From IMG/VR virus record IMGVR_UViG_3300042346_000114, positions 1 to 37,561 of that record: DNA of 37,561 bases; one strand, written 5' to 3'. The position numbers and the translations under genes were made by a program. The DNA comes from a virus. Every line of letters starts with the position of its first letter. The stretch's first letter is position 1. Shown in pieces: positions 21,826-31,100 of this stretch. Below the pieces are notes generated by a model that was not told the origin of the DNA, searched no databases, and saw only the letters and a list, made by a program, of their open reading frames with translations.

Positions 21826-22298
21826 TCCAGCAAATTCTTCAGCGCGGAAACCGTCAAGGCATGACAATGCGCGAAATAACCGAGCTAACAGATTTAAAGC
21901 AACACCAAGTGGAATTTAAGGTTCAAAAGTTAATCAAGGAGGGCATTGTGCATAAATCTGTTGATAGAATAGACAATGCGTATTTGTACACGCTAGTAAA
22001 TTATGATCCATTGCCAATTATTGAGCCGCCAATTGATTGTTCACCTGTTAGACTGGATAACGTCATTAAACATTTAAACAAGCAAAAAGAAAAAGTAAAC
22101 TCACCAGCGCATTATAATAGCGGCTCTGTTGAATGTATTGACGCAATTGAATCTATGCTAACAAAAGAAGAATTTATCGGATTTTTACGCGGGAACATAT
22201 TAAAATATCAGTGGCGTTATAAGCAAAAAAACGGTGCTGAAGATTTAAAAAAAGCGCAGTGGTATTTTGATAAGTTAAAAGAAAAAGAGGGCGTGTAA
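21822..22298 (+). CDS. Winged-helix plus DUF3310 fusion
   Basis: A 158-aa protein. Residues 1-65 look like a winged helix-turn-helix (QGMTMREITELTDLKQHQVE, then LIKEGIVHKSV). From about 92, VNSPAHYNSGSVECIDAIES and FLRGNILKYQWRYKQKNG and ALKKAQWYFDKL-like text match the DUF3310 domain found in phage nucleotide-kinase-like proteins. DUF3310 function is not firmly established. The fusion with a DNA-binding module is less usual. It overlaps neighbours at both ends. Confidence 0.75.
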   Translation: MIQQILQRGNRQGMTMREITELTDLKQHQVEFKVQKLIKEGIVHKSVDRIDNAYLYTLVNYDPLPIIEPPIDCSPVRLDNVIKHLNKQKEKVNSPAHYNSGSVECIDAIESMLTKEEFIGFLRGNILKYQWRYKQKNGAEDLKKAQWYFDKLKEKEGV

Positions 22299-22429
22299 TG
22301 TATGAATTTAAAAGTGGTAAACCATCAGGCGGCTTGCGTTATCAAGTTATGCGCGATTATTTGATAAAATTAAAATGGTTTGCAGATAATCCCATGCAAC
22401 CCGTGTTTATAAGTGAACGCAGTGCATGA
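22298..22429 (+). CDS. Small protein (43 aa)
   Basis: A 43-aa frame, MYEFKSGKPSGGLRYQVMRD with a positively charged middle. It overlaps the DUF3310 stop (TAATG) and the next ATG (ATGA). No family recognised. Confidence 0.45.
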   Translation: MYEFKSGKPSGGLRYQVMRDYLIKLKWFADNPMQPVFISERSA

Positions 22430-22554
22430 AACCACGACTTAAAAAGATAGGCAGGATATGGTTATGTTACACACAAACAACGGCTGTATGTTCCGGCTTA
22501 ACACCTGAAGAAGCCTATCAAAAATGGATGATTAAAAATAAAGCCGCTGAATAA
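22426..22554 (+). CDS. Small phage protein with TPEEAY motif (42 aa)
   Basis: A 42-aa frame that resembles a frequent small phage product: a basic start (MKPRLKKIGRIWLCY), then GLTPEEAYQKW. In other phages similar proteins read '...G-x-T-P-x-E-A-Y-x-x-W'. It is the last gene of the plus-strand operon; its stop lies in the stem of the terminator at 22541-22566. Function unknown. Confidence 0.55.
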   Translation: MKPRLKKIGRIWLCYTQTTAVCSGLTPEEAYQKWMIKNKAAE

Positions 22555-22566
22555 GCGGCTTTTTTA
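22541..22566. terminator. Bidirectional terminator between convergent operons
   Basis: AAGCCGCT-GAATA-AGCGGCTT, 8 bp, followed on the plus strand by TTTTTATT and on the minus strand by TATTTTTAAT. It ends the early operon and the late/lysis operon. Confidence 0.85.
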
Positions 22567-23034
22567 TTAAACTTCTAATGCTACATGAAATAGGCGTTTT
22601 ATCCACCCTTTACCGTAAACATCAAATCCTTTTGTTTCAGTGTACCGCAATGCGCGGTAAGTCAAAAATAAAGATAATTCTTCATTGCCGGATTTAGTAA
22701 ATGCAGCGCGACTTCCTTTGCCAATAATACCATCGGCTTCTAAGTTACAGGCTTTTTGCGCTAATTTAATAGCCGTTCCGACACCTTGATTTACTGCACT
22801 ATCAAATAGGCAAAGTGCAAATGGATAAGGCAGTGCATCGCAACCAGCTTTAATCCAATAGTCTTTTAAGTAAATTTCTTTAGCTTGTGCAACAGTAAGA
22901 TTTTTAATATCCACGTTGGGATAAAACTTTTTAGCAATGCCAAATTTAGTTTCACCACCACTATCGCGGGGATCATTAACATAACCTCCTTCACTTCCTA
23001 AAATAATCTCAAATGCTTTATCAAAATCGCTCAT
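22567..23034 (-). CDS. Endolysin, GH108 type lysozyme
   Basis: A 155-aa peptidoglycan hydrolase. The N-terminal EGGYVNDPRDSGGETKFGI pattern (about 15-33) with Glu near residue 15 as catalytic acid is the GH108 signature. The C-terminal part (ACNLEADGIIGKGSRAAF, about 89-106) resembles the PG_binding_3 domain that accompanies these enzymes. No signal peptide is evident, so release by a holin is expected. It is the last gene of the late operon; overlaps the holin-like gene at 23031. Confidence 0.9.
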   Translation of the reverse strand: MSDFDKAFEIILGSEGGYVNDPRDSGGETKFGIAKKFYPNVDIKNLTVAQAKEIYLKDYWIKAGCDALPYPFALCLFDSAVNQGVGTAIKLAQKACNLEADGIIGKGSRAAFTKSGNEELSLFLTYRALRYTETKGFDVYGKGWIKRLFHVALEV

Positions 23035-23273
23035 TTTTTCGCTCTCATTGAAAGTACCGTAATTAATTTTTGTGTAAGCCGTATCATGTCGTTATCAAGC
23101 AGGCGTATTTGGTCGATTAATTCAATTAGCGCATCGGTGGTTTCAGTAAGGATTGGCTTAACAATCGTTGTTACCCATATCCAAACAAAATAGACAATAT
23201 ACCCCATGCTACTTGATGCAATAATTGGAAAACCGTATTGGTTGATATATTTAGCTAATGCGTCAACGTCCAT
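23031..23273 (-). CDS. Holin-like membrane protein A (80 aa)
   Basis: An 80-aa protein with one membrane helix (GFPIIASSSMGYIVYFVWIW, about 14-33) and a C-terminal amphipathic helix (about 45-75). Location next to the endolysin suggests a holin or pinholin. It resembles the next protein: both place GFPI at residue 12-17, followed by a membrane helix and LIELIDQIRLLDND or a comparable sequence. They appear to be tandem duplicates. It overlaps the endolysin start by 4 nt. Confidence 0.65.
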   Translation of the reverse strand: MDVDALAKYINQYGFPIIASSSMGYIVYFVWIWVTTIVKPILTETTDALIELIDQIRLLDNDMIRLTQKLITVLSMRAKK

Positions 23274-23551
23274 CAGTCTATTCTCTTTTCTTGGGGATTA
23301 TTAAAACGTGCCACTTTTTCTTTTTCAATAGGCATATCTAACGCTTCAGTCATGAGTACATCAATCTTAATAATATCTTCTGACATAGCCGTAACACGTT
23401 TATCAAGTTGCTTGATGATACCGATAAGGCTTTTAATCTTTTCAAGTACACTATCAAGCAAAAATTTAATCGTCAGAAATACAAAGTACATTCCCACGCA
23501 AGCAGCGGCAATGGGAAAACCTACATCCGTTGCAAACTGTAAAAATTCCAT
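23273..23551 (-). CDS. Holin-like membrane protein B (92 aa)
   Basis: A 92-aa protein opening MEFLQFATDVGFPIAAACVG with a single membrane helix (about 12-34), an amphipathic helix (about 36-65) and a charged tail KEKVARFNNPQEKRID. It is a likely paralog of the 80-aa protein downstream. Holin/antiholin pairs made from such duplicates are known in other phages; that is inference here. It overlaps both neighbours by 1 nt. Confidence 0.6.
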   Translation of the reverse strand: MEFLQFATDVGFPIAAACVGMYFVFLTIKFLLDSVLEKIKSLIGIIKQLDKRVTAMSEDIIKIDVLMTEALDMPIEKEKVARFNNPQEKRID

Positions 23552-23763
23552 TATTTACTTGTCCACCAAGCAATAAACGAAAACAATGCGCCAATGGTAA
23601 AAACGATACCGCCAATAAAGCCTTTGTAACGCGACTGCTCTGCTTTCATCTCATCAAGCGCGGCTATGATAGCGTCTAGCTTTCTTCCCCGATCTTCAAA
23701 TATTTCTTCGAGGTTTTCAATTCGTTGCTCTACTTTAGCAAGGCGGCAGGCTTCGTCAGGCAT
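23551..23763 (-). CDS. XhlA-like coiled-coil membrane protein (70 aa)
   Basis: A 70-aa protein with a heptad coiled coil (LAKVEQRIENLEEIFEDRGR, about 8-27) and a C-terminal membrane helix (GFIGGIVFTIGALFSFIAWW, about 48-67). This matches the hemolysin XhlA layout seen in phage lysis cassettes. XhlA proteins work with a holin at the membrane. It starts inside the upstream fibre-type gene by 8 nt. Confidence 0.7.
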   Translation of the reverse strand: MPDEACRLAKVEQRIENLEEIFEDRGRKLDAIIAALDEMKAEQSRYKGFIGGIVFTIGALFSFIAWWTSK

Positions 23764-24169
23764 TTGTCACCTCAACCCAGTTAATTGTTAGCTCGTCCCA
23801 ATAGTAGTGCTTACCGTCTTGTGGATACGTTACAGGCGGTTGCCATGACATGGTGTCAATGTCACCTACCCAAGAAGGGTATGGTTTTCTAGCTCGATGT
23901 TCTGCTTGCTTATCTGTGTCAAACTCTACTTGTGATAATACTTTTAAAACGCCAACAAGGCTTGTATCTGCGTCATCATCACACGTCCCGTAAAGCAGTG
24001 GTGCTGTGCTAAGTGAGCCGTCAGCATTTGATGCAATAGGAAAATCAGATTCGTTTTGAAAAATAAATTGAAAGCCTTTTACATTTGGAGTTGCCGGTCC
24101 TGTACGCATTGGTGCTTCTGTGCAAAGAATACCTGTGTCTGCGTCAATGTTTGTTATTTGTATGTACAT
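23756..24169 (-). CDS. Tail fibre-associated protein (PPVxYPxDGK motif)
   Basis: A 137-aa protein ending with RARKPYPSWVGDIDTMSWQP, PVTYPQDGKHYYWDELTINWVE. This C-terminal block with PYPSW, PPVxYP and YYWDE resembles the end of many phage fibre or structural proteins in which 'W-D-E-E-x-x-x-W' closes the module. Its N-terminus (about 1-60) is beta-like. Function as tail fibre or fibre chaperone is inferred from location next to the fibre-like gene. Confidence 0.6.
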   Translation of the reverse strand: MYIQITNIDADTGILCTEAPMRTGPATPNVKGFQFIFQNESDFPIASNADGSLSTAPLLYGTCDDDADTSLVGVLKVLSQVEFDTDKQAEHRARKPYPSWVGDIDTMSWQPPVTYPQDGKHYYWDELTINWVEVTNA

Positions 24170-24195
24170 TATTATTCCTATTTAATTAATGCTGT

Positions 24196-24918
24196 TTACA
24201 CAGCGATTCTCCGAACAGCTCTGATAGGGTAGCCACCGTCCTTATTGCCGCTCAGCTGAGTCCCATTACTAAAGAGCTGCCGCCATGCGTTGTCAGAACT
24301 GCCCTCAGTAGAAGAATAATAGTATGCAGAGTCAAACGCATCTGTTTCACCAGTTCTAAACCCAATACCTGCGCTGGTTTGAGCAGGTGAGCCGCTAGTG
24401 TAATTGGTGCTTACAGGTTCTGGTGATACCGCATTAGCGTTTGAGCCACTACCTGTGCTATTAGCATCTGCCGTAGGTTTTAAGAAATAATACAATACTT
24501 CTAATTCGTTTTTGGCGGGTAAATACCAATCGCTATAACCGCCTATTGTTAAGCCTTCGCAGAAAGTAGCAGCAGCATACGAAGCACCTAACGCAGCCAA
24601 AGATGCAGAGTTTGTTGGTCCATTGATTACAGAATTAATACCAGTAGTTACACCAGCAGGCCCCCATGTTTTACTCGATTCACCCGATGCTTTAGGGGCA
24701 ACAATTAGATAATACTGCGTACCAGAAACGTCAATCTTACCAGCATAAAATCCACCACCGTAGGCTTGTCCGATAGTTGGACCATACGACTGCGCTGGCC
24801 ATGCGCTTGCTTTAGCGGCTTGCATCTGTTGGCTCATTGTCCAAACGCCAACTGCCCCGCTCGTTGTTGTTGTTGGTGGAGTACCTGATATAATCCCTCC
24901 TCTGTATCTCATAGACAT
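24196..24918 (-). CDS. Receptor-binding protein, DUF1566/C-type lectin-like
   Basis: A 240-aa tail-tip protein. Its second half has the DUF1566/formylglycine-like C-type lectin fold: GGYSDWYLPAKNELEVLYYF at about 127-146 and SAYYYSSTEGSSDNAWRQL, then FSNGTQLSGNKDGG and RAVRRI at the end. This fold carries variable ligand sites in receptor-binding proteins and in DGR targets such as Mtd. No reverse transcriptase was seen here. The first 30 residues are Thr/Ser/Gly-rich and may attach it to the tail. A start at ATG 24918 follows AGGTGG. Confidence 0.8.
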   Translation of the reverse strand: MSMRYRGGIISGTPPTTTTSGAVGVWTMSQQMQAAKASAWPAQSYGPTIGQAYGGGFYAGKIDVSGTQYYLIVAPKASGESSKTWGPAGVTTGINSVINGPTNSASLAALGASYAAATFCEGLTIGGYSDWYLPAKNELEVLYYFLKPTADANSTGSGSNANAVSPEPVSTNYTSGSPAQTSAGIGFRTGETDAFDSAYYYSSTEGSSDNAWRQLFSNGTQLSGNKDGGYPIRAVRRIAV

Positions 24919-24927
24919 AACGCCACC

Positions 24928-25323
24928 TTAGCTAATTAGCTCATAAGACACAGTAAACACAAGTTTATTTGCTGTTCCCGATATGACTGATATACAAGTG
25001 CCTTCTTCAAGATAAAATGCAGTAGTCTTATCCGTAACAATTAGTGTCGCGTCTGCGGGAACACCTACCGTTGAAGCTAAGGCATAGGCAGTACCGCCGC
25101 TAGGTGCAGAACCTTGAGCGACTGCGCCATTAGTGTAAATTGATACTGTAGCATCGACTGCATTAGTTCCATCCACATTCGCAACGACAATATTGTTAAT
25201 TTTCATAACAGTACCAGAAGATGCTGCATTGGTTAAAAGCACAACTGCGGTTGTAACAGAAGGCGTGTAATACGTTGTTTTACCGTAAATCGATGTTACT
25301 GCTGTAATATTTGGATTTGCCAT
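24928..25323 (-). CDS. Virion/tail structural protein (131 aa)
   Basis: A 131-aa Ala/Thr/Val-rich beta protein (MANPNITAVTSIYGKTTYYT...) with no family I am sure of. It resembles small beta-sandwich virion proteins placed among tail fibre genes. AAGGA precedes the ATG at 25323. It lies between the fibre-like and lectin-like genes. Confidence 0.55.
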   Translation of the reverse strand: MANPNITAVTSIYGKTTYYTPSVTTAVVLLTNAASSGTVMKINNIVVANVDGTNAVDATVSIYTNGAVAQGSAPSGGTAYALASTVGVPADATLIVTDKTTAFYLEEGTCISVISGTANKLVFTVSYELIS

Positions 25324-25332
25324 TGTTGTTCC

Positions 25333-25776
25333 TTAAAATCCCATAACCATTGCAAAGGCAATAGCCTTGCCATTTGTTGCATAATTTGTTGACGGCAAAT
25401 AAGCCGCTCCCCATGCACTACCGCTATAAACACGCATTTCGCTATTTGTTGTATTCCAATAGAGTGCGCCAGTAAGCAAAGCATTTCCGTCGTTATCCAC
25501 CGCTGGATTACTTGATTTTGCACCGAGATACCGATCATCAAATGAATCATAAGCAGCCGCTGCTGCTGTCGCACTTGAAGCTGCTGCTGTTTGACTTGCC
25601 GCTGCTTCACCTGCTTTTGTTACAACATAATTTGCAATTGAAACTTGATTGGTAAAACATGGCACAAATCGAGTTCGCCACCCGCCATCCCTTAAACCTG
25701 TTGTTGCATTATCATCATCAGTAACAGTTGAACCGTCACCACCGATTGCTGTGCTAAATGTTACACTGCCCGTCAT
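25333..25776 (-). CDS. Tail fibre protein (147 aa)
   Basis: A 147-aa protein with Ala-rich helical linker (about 52-75, AAASQTAAASSATAAAAAYD) followed by SFDDRYLGAKSSNPAVDNDG and ALYWNTTNSEMRVYSGSAW (about 78-121), a pattern common in tail fibre and tail spike proteins. It is short, so it may be an adaptor rather than a full fibre. It overlaps the upstream gene (ATGA). Confidence 0.75.
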   Translation of the reverse strand: MTGSVTFSTAIGGDGSTVTDDDNATTGLRDGGWRTRFVPCFTNQVSIANYVVTKAGEAAASQTAAASSATAAAAAYDSFDDRYLGAKSSNPAVDNDGNALLTGALYWNTTNSEMRVYSGSAWGAAYLPSTNYATNGKAIAFAMVMGF

Positions 25777-26627
25777 AATAATTCCTTAATTTCGTATGTT
25801 GTTTGGTATCGTGTGTTGTATGGCTGTGAAATAGGCGATAATGATCTCAACCTGCCTAAAAACGAACGCCTTTGCAGATTAAGCGCGTCTGCACTATCCC
25901 AGATATAAAGCACTTCTAAATCTGTACCTGATATTTTCATAATATCATTATTTAAAATTGATTCAGCATAAGTTAAATGGTCAAGCGTAAATTGTGCAAT
26001 TCTAAAACTATCACGTCTATCAAAAAATTCTGCACCACTCATGGCTGTATCAACAACGGTTGCCGATTCATAACCAATTGACGCGCCTAGATTCATATTT
26101 AAAACAGGTTGATAAGTTGACCCTATAAAAATACGACCTAATTCAACATAGCCGTCAGAATTGCTGCTGTCAAAAAATTCAATTTGATAATATTGCGCTG
26201 ATACAATCGATGGAATAACGTAAATTAAATTTTTTGTGTAATACGCAATTTCTTCATCCGTTGGCGTTAAATCCCAAAAATGCACATCTTCCCATTCATA
26301 ACTGCCATAAGGCGAGCTAGGCCATACATCAAGTGTGCCAGAATCATAGACTAACGTAGCATATCCGCTATCTGAATAAACGCGATAACGCCATGTCGCA
26401 CTAACTGATAAATTATGTGCAATAATTCCAAGCGTTGAAACAATGCGCTCAATGTCTGTTGAAAAACGCAATTTAGTTGATGCGTTTGCATCGTCTGTTG
26501 AACGCGCTTTTTTTGATAATTGACGTGTTTTAATATTATTTAATGGCAATGAAGTTGACCACGAACCATACGCTGCAAACGTAACTGCATCAATCCTGTT
26601 TTGATAACCAATAATTGTATTTGCCAT
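25773..26627 (-). CDS. Distal tail protein (284 aa)
   Basis: A 284-aa protein rich in aromatic and beta residues. Motifs such as MANTIIGYQNRIDAVTFAAY at the start, then WRYRVYSD and YYQIEFFDSSNSDGYVELGR (about 170-190) point to a beta-sandwich or carbohydrate-binding-like fold found in tail-tip proteins. Its place directly after the hub protein supports a tail-tip role; exact function unclear. Confidence 0.6.
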   Translation of the reverse strand: MANTIIGYQNRIDAVTFAAYGSWSTSLPLNNIKTRQLSKKARSTDDANASTKLRFSTDIERIVSTLGIIAHNLSVSATWRYRVYSDSGYATLVYDSGTLDVWPSSPYGSYEWEDVHFWDLTPTDEEIAYYTKNLIYVIPSIVSAQYYQIEFFDSSNSDGYVELGRIFIGSTYQPVLNMNLGASIGYESATVVDTAMSGAEFFDRRDSFRIAQFTLDHLTYAESILNNDIMKISGTDLEVLYIWDSADALNLQRRSFLGRLRSLSPISQPYNTRYQTTYEIKELL

Positions 26628-26628
26628 G

Positions 26629-28152
26629 CTATCCCCAGAGCGTTAGCGTTGCGCGGTTTTTTGAATAATCTGATTCAATACCAATAATTTTAAATAGTTT
26701 ACCAGAATTTAAGCCAAAACGATTCATTGTTATGTTTACAATATTATTTAAATCAGGCAACGTGGTTGTTAAATCAAGCGCAATAGTTACTGTGTACAAA
26801 TCACGGCTTGTTTTGTACAAATTAAGCAATCTGGTTGCTTCAGTTTGAGCTGCTGTAGCATCAACCAGTAACGATTCTTTTTCAATTGTAGGCGCAAGTG
26901 TATATTGTGTTTTTATGGCTGTATCTTCTGCTGATTTTGTTAATGCAGGCAAAGATAAAACACTTCTACGCGCTGCGGTAACTGCACCAGCTAAATCAAA
27001 ATCTTGCACGCTGTAATTTTTTTGATACGTTAAATTAACACGCCATGCTGGAATGCCTTTGTCGGTGTCATTGGTTCGACCATGTTCAATGCTTAAAATA
27101 TTATTTATATCAATTTCAAGTGTTGCGCTACCCGTTGGCGCAGTAAATAAACCCATGCGCAATACGCCAAGCGCATCAAATCCAAAGTATGCACCAATCG
27201 ATTGAGCCACCTTATCCATTGCCACCATCGCTGAATCTGCGCCATCAATCCAAATTCCAATAACACTATTATTTGCCGTGTCTAATGCGGTAACATCGCT
27301 TGCGTTAATATCACCCGATGCAATACCTGCCTTTAACGCCATCGCCTTTAAAACTTGCGCCACTGTGCGATTAGATGATGCTGCGCCTTGTGTTGCATCA
27401 CATGTTAATAATCCCGTTGGCACAGCACCTAAGCGAATATAACCAAGTGCTAAACAAGTAATGAATGTGCCGCTTGCCGGTGACGCCGCGTGTAGTGCCG
27501 TCACGTTTGCATAATCAGCACCAGCGGTTAACGCAATGCCTTTGTCGTAAACATTGCCAACAGATTGTATTGCACCATCATTAATTTGATATGTTAATTT
27601 TGAGCTATTTACCATGATTGGCGCAATATTAAACACTTGACCATACAATAATGGCTTAGGTGATTTTGCAATATCAGCAACGCCTTCCACGCCATCAGGC
27701 AGTGCATTATTGCCAGCATAAAGCGTGGTTTGTAGTGGCATATCAACAATAGCCAATTTATCCCGTGCCAATATCGTTACTTTTGAAAAAGTAAACTCTA
27801 CCTGCTCCATTGTGCCATTTAAAATAGTGGTAAATGCAGAATAAGCGTCACCTTCATTGCCAATCTTAATAACGAGCGAACGCCCATCAAACGAATAATT
27901 AAGAATTGAATCTAATCCACCGTCAACATTAGATAATTCAACCGCGCCATAATTTACACGGCTTGCACCGCTTGTTGTTCCGTTGCTGTAAAGTGATCTG
28001 CTAATTGATGCAGGATTGGTTATTCTATCGTCATAAAATGTATTAGCAGGCGTATCAGTGGGTTTTGTCGTGTAAGGCTTTGACGCGTAACGCAGCACGG
28101 TTGTCGTGCCTGCTGCATCAATTGCCGCTGTAATTTCTACAATGTAAATCAT
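26629..28152 (-). CDS. Tail-tip hub / baseplate protein (507 aa)
   Basis: A 507-aa protein immediately after the tape measure gene, where siphophages encode the distal tail/hub. It starts MIYIVEITAAIDAAGTTTVL with RYASKPY next, and contains NYGAVELSNVDGGLDSIL (about 66-83) and LFGxQVF-like text. C-terminal DLTTTLPDLNNIVNITMNRF (about 461-480) looks like a hub or tail-protein beta domain. It overlaps the tape measure stop (ATGA). Assignment is by position and general similarity. Confidence 0.65.
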   Translation of the reverse strand: MIYIVEITAAIDAAGTTTVLRYASKPYTTKPTDTPANTFYDDRITNPASISRSLYSNGTTSGASRVNYGAVELSNVDGGLDSILNYSFDGRSLVIKIGNEGDAYSAFTTILNGTMEQVEFTFSKVTILARDKLAIVDMPLQTTLYAGNNALPDGVEGVADIAKSPKPLLYGQVFNIAPIMVNSSKLTYQINDGAIQSVGNVYDKGIALTAGADYANVTALHAASPASGTFITCLALGYIRLGAVPTGLLTCDATQGAASSNRTVAQVLKAMALKAGIASGDINASDVTALDTANNSVIGIWIDGADSAMVAMDKVAQSIGAYFGFDALGVLRMGLFTAPTGSATLEIDINNILSIEHGRTNDTDKGIPAWRVNLTYQKNYSVQDFDLAGAVTAARRSVLSLPALTKSAEDTAIKTQYTLAPTIEKESLLVDATAAQTEATRLLNLYKTSRDLYTVTIALDLTTTLPDLNNIVNITMNRFGLNSGKLFKIIGIESDYSKNRATLTLWG

Positions 28153-31100
28153 GCTGCCGCCTCAAGTTTTGCTTTGCGTGAAATAGTGCTAAGTTCTTCT
28201 TTCATGCCTTGCATCTCATTTATCAATGCAACGTTTGCACTAGATTGTAAATTAACCAATGCTTTCAATTCAATAATTTGCTCTTTTAATAACACGCTTT
28301 GATCGTCAATGGCATTTCCAATTGAATCGAATAACCCTGCTGTTTGTTGGTGGCTTGTGACATTTGCAGGTGATGTGAAGTTAACTAATTCTGCGCCTTG
28401 TTCGCCTACAAGCGACAAGCCACTTGCCATGCCGCCATTGGCGTAAGCCTTATATCCAACAGAATTTAAGTAAGACTGCATAGCGTAAGTATCAGTATAA
28501 TCACCGCTATAACCTGCTTGAACTGCTATATTTTCAATATTAACAAGACTTTGAGCGTCATTATTAAAACTATATGTTTTATTATTTGCCGCGTCTGCCA
28601 TAGCTTGAATTGCTGAGTTGGTTTCTATTACAGCATTTGATATTTTTGCAACACTTTCTATTGCAATACTTGTTGTTGCTTTTATTGCGTCAAGCTGCGC
28701 ATCAGTGCTGTTTTTTCCCACTGAAACTGCTGCTTCAGCCGCTGCTTTTGCTGCCGCTTGTGCCGCCTCTGATATAACATACTCGTCATAATTGCCTTGA
28801 TAATTAGGATCGTTCATTGCTGCGGTTTCGCGTCTTGCTACTTCGCTTGCCGCTAAAACGGCTTCTGCCGCTGCTTTATCGCGTGCCGCTTTTTCTTCAT
28901 CGGCTTTTATTAAATTTGCCGTGTTATTTGCAGCAATCTGGTTTAATTCCGTTTGCTTGTTTTGAATTTCAGTTTTAATTGTATTATCTACAGCGGTTAC
29001 TTTTGCAACTTGCAGCGTGTAATTAGCCATTGCATTAGAAAAGTTATTAACCGCTGTTGATAATAATGCAATACTATTATCAACATCCGTTGTTTTTGCT
29101 TTTACGCCAAGCAAATTCACGTTTGCTTGTACAGCTTCATCTAGTTGCAAATTCATTATTTCAATTTGTCTATCTGCCGCGCTCATGCCTTTTTCTAACG
29201 CTTTTAAAACAGATACATAATCGGTTTGATAAGCGTCACCAGTGGCATTATATTTTAAAGATGCTTCTAAAAACGCTTTTGAAACTTCAGGCAATGATGC
29301 TAATGCACTTTCTGTTCCTTTTGCTGCCTCTACTGCTGTGTCTTGAAATGATTTCTTAGCTGCATTATAAATTTCTTGTGGTGTTGCTTGTGGCTTACCA
29401 ACGCTCATTAGTTGATCGTAATACGTTCTCAAGCCTTGACCTAACGTGACAAATTTATCGCGCATTGCGGTTAAGTTTTTGTAGGCTGTTTCGAGCGCAG
29501 TGGTTGTGCTTGTTAATTCCGCGCCAGCGTCAGATAACTGATTTAATGCTGTTGTGTATTTGCGTGTTAAATCATCCATGCCTTGCATAGATTTTTCGCG
29601 CTCTAAACGCAACGCTTCTTCTTTTGCCACTGGATTTTGTTCGCCTAACTTTTTATAAATGGCAATGCGATAATCTTCATAGGTTGATATGGTTGCTTTT
29701 ATGGCGTCTGTGCGTTCTTTTACAATAGCCGCATAATCTTCTGCTGCACTTGCAAAGTCGCTTGCCATGCCTAATGCTGTGGCATAAATAGCTCTGCCTG
29801 TATCGCTTGTATCATTTTTTAAAACATCAAGTAATTTTCTGTATGATGCTTTTGATTCTTCCGCATTTGTACTCATAACAGGAAGAACTAAACCAAGTTG
29901 CGTAAACTTATCAGTCAACAAACCTGTTTTATATGCAGATTGTTCTGTTTTAGTTAAATAATTCTCAATATAATCAGTTAACGTACTATCAAATTTAGAT
30001 ATGCCACCAGCTACGTTAATTAAATCTTGCGATAAAGTTAAACCTGACGCGCCAATAGCCGCTAATCCTGCTTTGATGCTGTTTAACCCGTTAAACGCTT
30101 CAATAATATCGTCCGCTGTGCCGGGCAATTTTCCAATAATATCGTTAACGTCTGTAAATGCTGACGCTAGTTGAAGTGATTGAACAATCATTTGCTTTTC
30201 AATATCACCGCGTTTTTCTACAATATCGCTATATTCAATGGCGTTAATGCCCATTGCTTTTAGCTTAGTGTTTGCCGTTGAAATAGCAACGGTTACGCGC
30301 ATTAATGTTTGATAATAGCCTTCTTGAATTTTTTGAGATTCAAGGAATTGAGGTGATAACATAGCCATTTTATCTGATAATTTCTCAAACGCTGCGTTTA
30401 ACCGCTCTTCATTTATTGTGGCGTTTTCTTGGTTTTTTTGACGCGAGCCTTTTCCCTTATAGTTAGTACGCTCCATTGGAATTCGCCCTAATTCAACATT
30501 AAAATTATTTACTTGATCTGTTAAAGTTGCAGTGCTTTGACCTAATAAATCAGCGGTTTTTATAATGCTATTGCCAATTCCTAAAATGGTATCTGTAAAT
30601 GCCTGATTAACACGTTCTTCAATAGTTTTATATTTTGTTGTGATCCATTGTTTGCTTGAGCTAACTAATCCAAAAAATGAGCTTTTTGTTTCAGTAACTA
30701 AAATATCAATATATTGCTGAACGCTTGTTGTGCCATTTTTTACAACACTTGAGTAAAGCTCGTCCATAAACTTAAAACCGCTTCCAGCAAATTGTTTTGT
30801 TATTTTTGTGACTGTTGTAAATGCGCCTAATATCAATCCTAAAATTGGCATTGCCAAATTACTTATTGCATAACCAATAGCAAGTCCGCCTATTCCACCG
30901 CCAGCCGAACCAAATACACCCGTTGTTTTTGATGATCCTGCTAAACTTACGCCATTTCTTCCAAAATCCATTTTTTGCGCAACTGACGCAGTTACATTAT
31001 CAATTGAATAAGTTAATTTTTGCAGACTTTCAGCCATGCCTTTTGAATAATCTAAATCGGCAGTTGAGTTTGCAGAAATAATATCAAGTGCGTTAATAAT

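Noticed and set aside
24196-25323. Diversity-generating retroelement with variable repeat in the lectin-like gene
   Set aside because: No reverse transcriptase frame and no near-identical template repeat seen in the window.
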